The position numbers were made by a program, and so were the translations under genes. A model generated the notes under the pieces. The model ran no database searches. It had not been told where the DNA came from and saw only the letters and a list, made by a program, of their open reading frames with translations. A DNA stretch of 64,000 nucleotides from positions 62,001 through 126,000 of the forward strand of contig NZ_JAQUVZ010000005.1 of NCBI RefSeq assembly GCF_028693135.1, given 5' to 3'. Shown here piece by piece: positions 18,265 through 26,409 of the stretch; position 1 is the first letter of the stretch; each line of letters starts with the position of its first letter. The DNA comes from Methanosarcina sp. Lineage in GTDB: Archaea; Halobacteriota; Methanosarcinia; Methanosarcinales; Methanosarcinaceae.

Positions 18265-18504
18265 ATATCCCATTAACAGGTTTTTATCTTAAGGATTTCA
18301 GTTATCTTCGTTTTACCTGGTGGCAAATAACCATCAACTAACGACGATTTCTATATGGTTTTCTTGCTCTTCAGAATTGCTTTCTTTTTCTCAAAATAGT
18401 CTTCGTTTCCTGAATAGCCTTTAATATTTAATCTGTTTTTCACTGAATCTGGTTTTTATCTGATCTTAATCATCCTATACGGAAAATATTTATGCAAATA
18501 ATGG

Positions 18505-18522
18505 ATTGACTAATCAGTCAAT
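18505..18522 (+). promoter_or_regulatory. Operator-like palindrome before tetR
   Basis: ATTGACTAATCAGTCAAT is an 18-bp palindrome with one mismatched pair, placed downstream of a TATA-like box and 15 bases before the tetR ATG. A related palindrome (TGAGTGATCAGTCA) precedes the aldo/keto reductase. TetR proteins typically bind such sites and repress their own gene. Confidence 0.6.
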
Positions 18523-18701
18523 TAAAGAGATAAAATATGAAAAAACAGGTTGAGGACAAAAGAACAGCCATCATAGAAACAGCCCTGAAACTTTTCACTG
18601 AAAGAGGTTTTCATGGCACCTCCACTGCTCAGATTTCAAAAGAAGCAGGTGTAGCCACAGGCACTCTCTTTAACTACTTCCCTACAAAGGAAGACCTCGT
18701 G

Positions 18702-20094
18702 AACTACCCCTCCCTAAAACTTTCGCTTAATAGCTCAAGTTTTTGAGGAAGGAGCTTCCTGCTTCATACTTGGCGGTTGCCGTTTTTTCCAAGTCCACAG
18801 GCTCAAACTGTAGTCCCTACAGCAATTTTCTTAATATTGATAGCGGCATTAATGTCTCGATCATGGAAAGTTCCACATTCAGGACATTGCCACTCTCTAA
18901 TATCTAAACTTAATTCGGAATTATGATAACCACAAACGTTACAATTTTTAGAGGAAGGTTCCCATTGACCTATCTTTATTATTGTTTTTCCAACCCATTC
19001 AGCTTTATACATTAACTTCTGCACAAAACTACTCCATGCTGAATCTGATATTGCTTGCGCTAATTTGTGGTTCTTTTTCATTCCACTAATATTTAAAGTT
19101 TCTACAGCTATTGCTTGGTTTTCGCTTATTAGCTTAGTTGAAACTTTATGTTGAAAATCATGTCTCTGGTTACTTATTTTCTCATGAATTAACGCCAATT
19201 TTCTTACTGCTTTTCTCCGGTTATTTGATCCTATTACTTTCCTTGATACTTCCCTTTGTAAGAATTTTAACCTCTGCAAAGAAGCTTTCAAGAATCTAGG
19301 ATTATCTATTTTTTCCCCATTAGAACAGGCGGCAAAAGTATTAATTCCTACATCTACCCCTACCATTGTAGCATGAGAATATTCTTGTTTTTCTTGAAGT
19401 TTTTCTCCATCCTCAGTTAAAATACTAACATAATATTTCCCTGTAGGAGTTCTGGAAACAGTTAATGTTCTCAGAAATTCAGCATTATTATCATGTTTAA
19501 TAATATCGCTTTCTAGTTCCATTTCTTTAAAAAGCGGTCTGTGCATCTTAACTTTTATCCAACCCAACTTCGGTAACAATATTTTGGAAGTTGCAAAGTT
19601 AATGCTATAGTGTTGAGGAATTTGAAAGGAAAAATGGTGATCTTTCTTGTGTTTCTTTTGAGGATACCTTAATTCATCTTTGAAAAAATGATTAAACGCT
19701 GAATTAAGGTTTCTACTTGCTTGTTGCAATGCTCCTGCATTAACTTCTTTCAACCAGGGATACACTTCTTTCAAAACTAAGAGGTAATTATTAAGGTCAA
19801 ATTCCGAGAGACTTATTCTGAATTTTTTATACATTAACGATTTGATTTCAAGGAGTTTATTATAGACAAAACGACAGCTACCGAAGTGTTTTTCCATAAG
19901 AGATTTTTGCTCCTTATTAGGGTAAATTCGGTATCTGTTACCTCGAAGCATCTTTATAATATACTCTTTGTAACTATATGGAGATATACGAAATTATTAT
20001 CTTCGGATTGTGGGGAAGTTGACGCTCTCATCTCCCACCTGTCCAATCCGGTTCTACCGGATTGTCCGAGGAAGGAGTCTTCCCGCTTCGGGAG
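18702..20094 (-). mobile_element. IS200/IS605-type TnpB-only element inserted in tetR
   Basis: About 1,393 bp with tnpB on the minus strand and no tnpA. Ends were set by the restored tetR frame and by TTTAT immediately 5' of the left end in element orientation (ATAAA at 20095-20099 on the plus strand), a pentamer of the kind used as target-adjacent motif. No target duplication, as expected. Both ends carry a related hairpin motif, GAGGAAGGAG...CTTCC.GCTTC, at 18745 and 20069. A TnpA from another element would be needed for movement. Confidence 0.8.
18803..19951 (-). CDS. tnpB: TnpB RNA-guided nuclease (RuvC/Zn ribbon)
   Basis: 382 residues. RuvC motif I is GVDVGINTFAACS, motif II is AVETLNISGM, and the C-terminal zinc ribbon CNVCG...CPECG is followed by HDRDINAAINI with the third acidic residue, so all catalytic residues are present. 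The N-terminal REC/WED part starts LRGNRYRIYPNKEQKSLMEK. TnpB cuts DNA next to its target-adjacent motif, guided by an RNA made from the 3' end of the gene and the flank; here that guide would read from base 18701 leftwards into tetR. ATG start at 19951. The gene appears intact. Confidence 0.92.
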   Translation of the reverse strand: MLRGNRYRIYPNKEQKSLMEKHFGSCRFVYNKLLEIKSLMYKKFRISLSEFDLNNYLLVLKEVYPWLKEVNAGALQQASRNLNSAFNHFFKDELRYPQKKHKKDHHFSFQIPQHYSINFATSKILLPKLGWIKVKMHRPLFKEMELESDIIKHDNNAEFLRTLTVSRTPTGKYYVSILTEDGEKLQEKQEYSHATMVGVDVGINTFAACSNGEKIDNPRFLKASLQRLKFLQREVSRKVIGSNNRRKAVRKLALIHEKISNQRHDFQHKVSTKLISENQAIAVETLNISGMKKNHKLAQAISDSAWSSFVQKLMYKAEWVGKTIIKIGQWEPSSKNCNVCGYHNSELSLDIREWQCPECGTFHDRDINAAINIKKIAVGTTV

Positions 20095-20527
20095 ATAAAT
20101 AGCCTGTATTTTGAGGTAAAGGGGAAGTTAAGCCGCAGCATGGGGAATGGAATCGAGATTGAAAGTAGCTTTCAGGACAAGTTAAAGAGACTCTGGTCAA
20201 ATTTAATTAAATGGGGAATAGACAATCAGGAAGAGTTCCTTTTTGTTGACCAGTTCTGTTCATCCCCTTACATAACAAAGTTTACGCGTGAAGAAGTTAT
20301 GAAAGAATATGTCTTCCTCCGTAATCTTGTGAATGAAGGAATAAAAACAGGAGAGATCAAAGACTTTTCCCCGGAGCTGACCATTTCAATGTTTTATCAG
20401 GGCAGCAGAGCAGTTGTGAATCTTATCCTTAATTCAGATCCGTCACAGGATAAAAACGAGCTTATCGAAGACGGATTTCAGATTATCTGGAGAGGTCTGG
20501 CTGGAAAATAATTTATTCACCCGCTTA

Positions 20528-20541
20528 TGAGTGATCAGTCA
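20528..20541 (+). promoter_or_regulatory. Operator-like palindrome before the aldo/keto reductase
   Basis: TGAGTGATCAGTCA is a near-perfect 14-bp palindrome sharing GATCAGTCA/AATCAGTCA with the site before tetR. It lies just after the tetR stop and about 125 bases before the reductase start. A 17-bp direct repeat (ATCAGGTACAAAGATTG twice) follows at 20542-20576. Confidence 0.5.
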
Positions 20542-20665
20542 ATCAGGTACAAAGATTGCATCAGGTACAAAGATTGCGGATCAATTTATCCCAAAAAATA
20601 AGCAGTCAATAAAAAGATCAATCAGGAACCGATTAAATATTTCAAAGATTTCAGGAGAATTAAAA

Positions 20666-21865
20666 ATGCTGTATAGAAAAATGCCAAAGAACGAAGACGA
20701 ACTCTCAATACTGGGTTTTGGGTGTATGCGTCTCGCCTTGAAAGAGGATAGGACGATAGATGAGGAAAGAGCCCGAAACCAGGTCCGCTATGCAATCAAC
20801 CACGGAGTGAACTATATTGATACGGCATGGCCCTACCACATGGGAGCAAGCGAGCCTTTTTTAGGACGCGCACTTGCGGACGGATACCGGGAGAAGGTCA
20901 AACTTGCTACAAAACTCCCTTCCTGGATGGTCGAAAGCCGCGAGGACATGGATAAATTCCTGAACGCCCAGCTTGAAAAGCTCAACACGGACCACATAGA
21001 CTATTACCTCATCCACACGCTTGTGGGACCCTTATGGGACAAGGTCGAAAAGCTCGGAGTGGCCGATTTTCTTGATAAAGCAAAGGCTGACGGTCGGATC
21101 AACAATGCCGGCTTTTCCTTCCACGGCTCGGGAGAAGACTTCAGGAGGATAGTAGATGGGTACGACTGGGACTTCTGCCAGATTCAGTACAACTTCCTGG
21201 ACGAAAAGAACCAGGCAGGCACAGAAGGGCTTGAGTATGCAGCTTCAAAAGGTCTTGGAGTTATCATTATGGAACCTCTGCGAGGAGGAAAACTCGCCAG
21301 TCCCGTACCTCCTGCTGTGGAAGAGATCTGGAATGAGGCTCCGGTAAAACGGACAGCTGCAGAATGGGGACTTCGCTGGGTATGGAACCACCCTGAAGTA
21401 ACGGTTGTCCTCTCCGGGATGAATGAGGAAACCCATATTGAAGAGAACCTTGCGGTAGCAGATAAAGCATATCCAAATTCTCTGAATGAAGCTGAACTGC
21501 TGCTGGTAAAGAAAGTAGAGCAAAAGTACCGCGAAATCATGAAAGCAGGCTGCACAGGATGCCGCTATTGTATGCCCTGCCCGGAAGGAGTGGATATTCC
21601 GGCCTGTTTTGACGCATACAACAACCTGCACATGTTCGGCAATGCAGACGAGACAAAGTTCATGTATGCAGTAGGGTTGAGTGGTACCCTATCCGGCGGA
21701 AAGCCCGGATTTGCTTCCCAATGCGTGCAATGCGGACAGTGCCTTGAAAAGTGTCCCCAGCACCTTGATATACCAACGATTCTTGAATCCGTTTCAGAAG
21801 AACTTGAAGGGCCTGATCTGGAGATGAGGGTTGCCATGGCAAAACAGATGTTCAAGAAAAATTAA
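20666..21865 (+). CDS. Aldo/keto reductase with C-terminal 4Fe-4S cluster domain
   Basis: 399 residues. Residues 1-290 are the AKR barrel, with GFGCMRLAL, the catalytic-type NYIDTAWPYHMGASEPFLG (Asp, Tyr) and KLATKLPSW. The C-terminal region has two cysteine clusters, CTGCRYCMPCPEGVDIPAC and CVQCGQCLEKCPQHLDIP, typical of archaeal/clostridial Fe-S AKRs. The true start is ATG 20666 with SD CAGGAG; longer readings lack similarity. It probably formed a regulated pair with the upstream tetR, now disrupted, so it may be constitutively expressed in this strain. Substrate unknown. Confidence 0.9.
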   Translation: MLYRKMPKNEDELSILGFGCMRLALKEDRTIDEERARNQVRYAINHGVNYIDTAWPYHMGASEPFLGRALADGYREKVKLATKLPSWMVESREDMDKFLNAQLEKLNTDHIDYYLIHTLVGPLWDKVEKLGVADFLDKAKADGRINNAGFSFHGSGEDFRRIVDGYDWDFCQIQYNFLDEKNQAGTEGLEYAASKGLGVIIMEPLRGGKLASPVPPAVEEIWNEAPVKRTAAEWGLRWVWNHPEVTVVLSGMNEETHIEENLAVADKAYPNSLNEAELLLVKKVEQKYREIMKAGCTGCRYCMPCPEGVDIPACFDAYNNLHMFGNADETKFMYAVGLSGTLSGGKPGFASQCVQCGQCLEKCPQHLDIPTILESVSEELEGPDLEMRVAMAKQMFKKN

Positions 21866-22065
21866 CGGAAAAAATAATTTTTCAGTGCCCGGAAAGGATA
21901 GGAATAGAGTATCATTAGACGTATTATTTAAGGAGAAATCTGCCAATTCTATTCTTTCCTCTTTCTATTCTTTCCTCTTATTTCTTCCCCTCAAGTTCAG
22001 TTCATTATATCATTTCCTCGATGAAATTAAAAAGTGATGTTTAAAACAAGAAGTCCTACAAATTT

Positions 22066-22362
22066 TTAATAAACTTCCTTTACCCTTCCAACCTGCACAT
22101 CCGTTAATTGAATTTTTATTCCATGAGGATGAGTTGAAGAGTTGGTTAGTATTCTTTTTACAACTCCCGGGGTAATTTTACCGACCCTCTGATCCTGCTT
22201 TCTTTGATCCTGCGTTCTCGGATCCTGCTTTCTCTGATCCTGCGTTCTCTGATCCTGCGTTCTCTGATCCTGTTTTCTCTGATCCTGCTTTAATAGTTCC
22301 TGATCCTCATTGTGGTCAGTAATTATGGTATATATATAAGAGTCAATGGTGGCGGGGTTCAA
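22066..22362 (-). CDS. YwbE-like protein with expanded KQDQR repeat
   Basis: The C-terminal 45 residues, GKITPGVVKRILTNSSTHPH then GIKIQLTDVQVGRVKEVY, match the short conserved YwbE family. In that family a single K.DQR.G motif precedes this block. Here KQDQR/TQDQR is repeated about seven times (15-bp units, 22187-22291), and the usual N-terminal beta segment is replaced by an unrelated stretch. Start is a TTG at 22362 without clear SD. The gene may have been damaged by repeat expansion. Confidence 0.6.
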   Translation of the reverse strand: MNPATIDSYIYTIITDHNEDQELLKQDQRKQDQRTQDQRTQDQRKQDPRTQDQRKQDQRVGKITPGVVKRILTNSSTHPHGIKIQLTDVQVGRVKEVY

Positions 22363-22541
22363 AACCGAAACATAATATTTTCAATGAAATGCCGGCATCA
22401 GGTGCAATATTTTTTATATGTTAATGGATAATTTTACCTAAAGTATATGATACGAATTTTTACCTATCCGGATCTGTCATCTGGAATTATCTCTCTACGA
22501 GTCCCGATTTTGAGATCAAAGATTAGGAATTCTAAATACGG

Positions 22542-23237
22542 ATGAGTATAAATATTCAGGTGGCGAGACAAATGTCAGTGATTGGAAAATCCATTAACTC
22601 AATTATTAATATTGTTTTCCTGATTGTCATATTTAATTTTGTATTTTTGATAGTTTCTGTCCCTGTAGCAGGGTTTATTACAGGAGAAGAAGTTTTAAGC
22701 GCTTCAATGGGACTGTCCCATGATATTGATGAAAGTGTCATGTTGACAGAAGACGAACCGGTAACTTTCATGCTTTCAACATTGGAACAGGGCAAAACAG
22801 AACTTTTGAACATCGCCATTGTTGACCCGCAAAACAAAGAATACTCCTGGCAAAAAGGTTTTGGAGGATATGATAAACCTGGGGAGCATATAGAATTCTC
22901 TACGGTATTTATACCAGAATCATCAGGAATACACCAGATCAGAATAAACAATGCAAATTTCAATACGAATGTCAAGCTGGTTTCAGGAATGACACACCCT
23001 ACCGAACAACCTCTCTTTTTCAAGACAATGATCATTTCGACAGTACTTATGGTCATTGGAGCCATTTTATTTGGGGCTTCAACGAGAAAGGTGCCCCTCA
23101 TCCCCGGGCTTCCCGTATACAGGACAGTGACCACCGGCAGGAACAGAATGAGAAGATTTACAGCTTTTGAAACCCTTGTCGCAATTTCTGCAAGTCTGTA
23201 TATAGTATATAATGTAGCCTTTCCGGCTGCCTTATAA
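22542..23237 (+). CDS. Membrane protein of unknown function, three helices
   Basis: 231 residues: an N-terminal helix (INIVFLIVIFNFVFLIVSVP), an extracellular beta-rich domain of about 115 residues (LTEDEPVTFMLSTLEQGKTE to IHQIRINNANFNTNVKLVSG), and two C-terminal helices (TMIISTVLMVIGAILFGAST and LVAISASLYIVYNVAFPAAL). The layout resembles a surface-exposed domain held at both ends. No family recognised. A strong terminator follows. Confidence 0.75.
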   Translation: MSINIQVARQMSVIGKSINSIINIVFLIVIFNFVFLIVSVPVAGFITGEEVLSASMGLSHDIDESVMLTEDEPVTFMLSTLEQGKTELLNIAIVDPQNKEYSWQKGFGGYDKPGEHIEFSTVFIPESSGIHQIRINNANFNTNVKLVSGMTHPTEQPLFFKTMIISTVLMVIGAILFGASTRKVPLIPGLPVYRTVTTGRNRMRRFTAFETLVAISASLYIVYNVAFPAAL

Positions 23238-23355
23238 ATATTGGATTTAGTCAAAAGCAAGCCCGGTTTGATGGATAGAAGTCTTAAGGTTCTTCAGGCC
23301 GGTTTGACCCACCGAATTGTATTCTGAGGTTTGTGGCTGTTTTGCTCAGGAGAAT

Positions 23356-23397
23356 AAAAGCCAGTATGAATAGTAAGATTTCATACTGGCTTTTTTC
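23356..23397 (+). terminator. Intrinsic-type terminator
   Basis: AAAGCCAGTATGAA pairs with TTTCATACTGGCTTT around a short loop and is followed by a run of T. It lies about 120 bases after the membrane protein gene. Confidence 0.7.
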
Positions 23398-23514
23398 CGT
23401 TTACGATGTAAAGCGGTTTTTCCTGTATAGGAAGAATAAATTCAGGCGCAGAACAAACTATAATCTGGTATGAAATTAAAAATTGATGTTTAAAAAGAGA
23501 AATCCTGTAAATTT

Positions 23515-23641
23515 TTAATAAACTTCCTTTACCCTTCCAACCTGCCCATCCGTTAATTGAACTTTTATTCCATGCGGATAAGTTGAAGAGTTGGTTAAAA
23601 TTCCCTTTACAACGCCCTTGATAATTTTTCCGGTTTTAGAA
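23515..23641 (-). pseudogene. Second, partial ywbE copy
   Basis: The minus strand encodes KTGKIIKGVVKGILTNSSTY then PHGIKVQLTDGQVGRVKEVY, followed by a stop in the same place as the copy at 22066. DNA similarity extends past the stop, from about 23471 (compare 22021). The N-terminal part is missing. The two copies flank the membrane protein as direct repeats about 1.45 kb apart. Confidence 0.65.
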
Positions 23642-23995
23642 AATTGCCAGTCATTCAAAAGTCACTGATTTTTAATTAAAAGTGTAGGTGTATGGGAGAT
23701 TGCTCTCAGTCCATATTCTACAGATATTTTCAATTATTATTTTTCTGGATAAGTGGCCATGTTTCAAAAGATCTCAATGATAACCTTGCCCTGTTGTAAT
23801 AAAAATATATTCTTCTAAATTTGTACTGCTCAGTTTACAAAAATCAGTTTATTGAAGTTAATTTTGAGTTTCAATTACACATAAATACCAACTCACTAAA
23901 AATTAAAAAAGGCAATCATTAGTCACCAATTCAAGAAAATAAGTCATAGATAAATCTGTACATAATATCTTGAAAAAGATGTCATATCCTTCTTA
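23642..23995. other. Intergenic stretch, nothing supported
   Basis: AT-rich, no coding frame, no clear repeat. It separates the ywbE fragment from the 3' end of the DeoR-C-like gene. Confidence 0.5.
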
Positions 23996-25483
23996 TCATG
24001 AAGATTTTCTGTTGCGTCTTCTCATCTCCTGAGCTGAAACCCAATTCATGTCCCAAATATTGGACCCATTAATGTATCTAGTTCTTAATATCTCATGGGG
24101 TATTTCTCTTTCAATCTCAAGATGGGGGTAATCTTTAACGTTTGGGATATAGTTTTTTAGGTCAAAATCTACCATTATCACATTTTTATCAGTATAGCCA
24201 CCTATTAAGTTATCCCGGAGAGAGTCACTAAACTTGGAAAATGGTTCTCCTTTTCTAGATGTTGTAAAGAAGATACACTTATCTCGATCTGTAATCGGAA
24301 TTTCTTCATATTCCACTTCTGAGGGATGTAATCTTGCTTCTGTAATATCTGATCTGGGAATACTAAATCCATTTACCTCATTTAGAAGACCAACGTCTGC
24401 AAGTGAAAATTTTAGTAATGGGGATATTAAAAATATTTTATCACTTACTTTTACCATTGCTTCTTTGACTTCAATATGCCCTTCTCCTCTTGCGACTGGA
24501 TAATATGCATCATATGCATCTGTTTCGTCAGTTAGAGGATGGCGTGAAATATAATTAGCTGTTATAAAACTTATAATTTGATAACCATCTTTTTTACAAT
24601 CCCATTCGCTTTGCAAAAAACTATCAATATTTGATAACCAATTTACAGTTTCTTTGCATGCGACAGCTGCATATACTGAAAGAGTTTTCCCTGGTAGAAG
24701 AAAACATTTTACTGCAATTTCAGAGTAGTCATTTGATGGATTTTCTTTACAATTCTTCATTAAGTATTGAACACCCGGTAAGTTATTAGTAATGATATAA
24801 ACTCTATTTACCCATATATTTTTAGACTTTTCATCTCGCATTCTTTCACATATCTCGTGAAAAATATGGTACATCGTTGTTCCAGAATCAATTACAAGGC
24901 AATACTTAATATTATTATTATTATTATTTCTAAAATCAGACTCTATACTATCAAGAGCTGCTTTTGCAAGAATTTTTTTCTCATAATAAAAATGTTTTAT
25001 TCTTTTTCCATAAACAGATCCTACGTAAGTTGCCCCAGTTTCATCCATGAATCTGTCTAACCATGTTGGATCATCAATTATCCTTTTTGAAATGTCTCTA
25101 GAAATGTCGTTAGTAATATTTTGCACTTCGCTTAAAGTATGGGTTTTGAATTTATGTTCTGTTTCCAAAAACTCTAAATTTTTAGTAGATATTTGTCTCT
25201 CAATTTCGGATTGTTCCTTCTTGATGTTATAAATCTGAAGAGATAGATCAGTATAATTTGATTGTTCTTTCAATGATTCTAGTTTAGTAGTAGAAATTTC
25301 TTTCTCAATCTCTGCCAGATCCATCTCAAGAATAGATTGTTTTTCCTTTAACTCATAAATTTTTATTGTATAGTATATGACGATAATAGCAACTATTATA
25401 GCTGAGATGTCCATCTGTGAAATATTAATCTGGGAAATATCAAATTGTGGGATATCAAACTGTGGAACACCCATGTAACTCAT
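23996..25483 (-). CDS. Membrane-anchored protein with DeoR-C-like sensor domain
   Basis: About 495 residues. The order is a short repeat (PQFDIPQFDISQINISQMDIS), one membrane helix (AIIVAIIVIYYTIKIY), a coiled coil of about 65 residues, then a region closely following the DeoR C-terminal sensor fold: KKILAKAALDSIESDF, CLVIDSGTTMYHIFHEI, VYIITNNLPGVQYLM, FLLPGKTLSVYAAVA, ISFITANYIS, and EVKEAMVKVSDKIFLISPLL. A further domain of about 150 residues ends the protein. DeoR regulators carry an N-terminal DNA-binding helix-turn-helix; none is present here. The start is ATG 25483 or 25474. It lies about 930 bases from the divergent hsdR. A membrane-located ligand sensor in defence is my inference. 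Confidence 0.7.
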   Translation of the reverse strand: MSYMGVPQFDIPQFDISQINISQMDISAIIVAIIVIYYTIKIYELKEKQSILEMDLAEIEKEISTTKLESLKEQSNYTDLSLQIYNIKKEQSEIERQISTKNLEFLETEHKFKTHTLSEVQNITNDISRDISKRIIDDPTWLDRFMDETGATYVGSVYGKRIKHFYYEKKILAKAALDSIESDFRNNNNNNIKYCLVIDSGTTMYHIFHEICERMRDEKSKNIWVNRVYIITNNLPGVQYLMKNCKENPSNDYSEIAVKCFLLPGKTLSVYAAVACKETVNWLSNIDSFLQSEWDCKKDGYQIISFITANYISRHPLTDETDAYDAYYPVARGEGHIEVKEAMVKVSDKIFLISPLLKFSLADVGLLNEVNGFSIPRSDITEARLHPSEVEYEEIPITDRDKCIFFTTSRKGEPFSKFSDSLRDNLIGGYTDKNVIMVDFDLKNYIPNVKDYPHLEIEREIPHEILRTRYINGSNIWDMNWVSAQEMRRRNRKSS

Positions 25484-25522
25484 CTCAACACTTAATTTTC
25501 TGTAACAACTTAAATTGGACAA

Positions 25523-26409
25523 AAAAATTGATGATACTATTTATTCACTTCTTGAAGCAAATTTCTTTGATATTATTATAGTTTATATAGTAAAGCTAAA
25601 CCAAAAGAATAAAGTTACAGAATCAAACTATTTTAAAAGTCGATCCGTTTTTATAATTTACATAATATATATTAATATAAAATTAATTGAAATCTAAATT
25701 TCGACCTAATTGCCTATATACTTGAAGTTAACCTTACTTATTGTTCAATAGTAAATTCAAATCTGATTTTGAGACCACCTGATATAAGAATTCTTACGGC
25801 ATCTAAACAAATTTCGTAGTAATTCTCAAGTTACTGATTCTCTTGTCTGACTAAGTAATAGCATAGTCTCTTTTACAGAAAACTATATATGGACCAATTA
25901 TTTGTCGATTACGAATAAATCTATATCTTTGACAAAGTAGCTTTTTTAAAACTGATAAAAGAGATACACAAGTCATTATGTACAGTCTATATAAAATTTA
26001 TGATTTGATATCAAATAATATATAAAAGGAATTTTCTTTTATATTCGTGAATTTTTGTCTTGAGCTCATTCCAAAACTAATTTTATTCTCAAATCAAAAG
26101 TTTCAGAACAGTTTTCATGATCTGAAACTCAATTAATTCTCAAAATATAAGATTTAAATAATCGATTTTGAGTTTTGGGATCAGCTCATTATATGGTTAA
26201 ATATTAAATTTTAATTTAAAGAGAACTATCCCGCTCGTGAAGCGACTTTTTCTTTGCCAAAAAGAATGCACAGAATAAATTATACTTAAAAAATTATGAT
26301 TATAGCATTAAAAACAATACAAAAACTCCAACTTATTTATACAAATAAATAGATATGTGATAAAGTTTAGCTTCCCATAACAAAAGCCCACTAATTATGA
26401 TGATGCACA
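25523..26409. other. Long divergent AT-rich intergenic region
   Basis: Nearly 890 bases between the DeoR-C-like gene and hsdR, strongly AT-rich and without a convincing gene. A 60-codon frame at 25515 has no SD and biased composition, so I leave it out. Promoters of both flanking genes should lie here. Confidence 0.6.

Larger units (their letters stand above)
18046..18536. other. Intergenic region with hairpin copy 2 and the tetR promoter
   Basis: No gene. It holds the second GGGCATCTG element (18184-18264) and, at the right end, a TATA-like AAATATTTATGC followed by the operator-like palindrome before tetR. Confidence 0.6.
18537..20511 (+). pseudogene. TetR/AcrR-family regulator gene split by a TnpB element
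   Basis: The left piece (18537-18701) encodes the complete helix-turn-helix ([40 protein letters not shown]). The right piece (20095-20511) encodes the ligand-binding part (INSLYFEVKGKLSRSMG to the TAA). Joining base 18701 to base 20095 restores one frame without any change and gives a 193-residue protein, the usual TetR length, reading ...KEDLV-INSLYFE.... So the gene was intact when the element entered, and the insertion is probably young. As it stands only a truncated DNA-binding fragment can be made. The likely target is the reductase gene just downstream. Confidence 0.85.

Noticed and set aside
25515-25697. 60-codon frame upstream of the DeoR-C-like gene
   Set aside because: No SD, extreme Ile/Lys/Asn bias from AT-rich DNA, and overlap with the divergent gene start.
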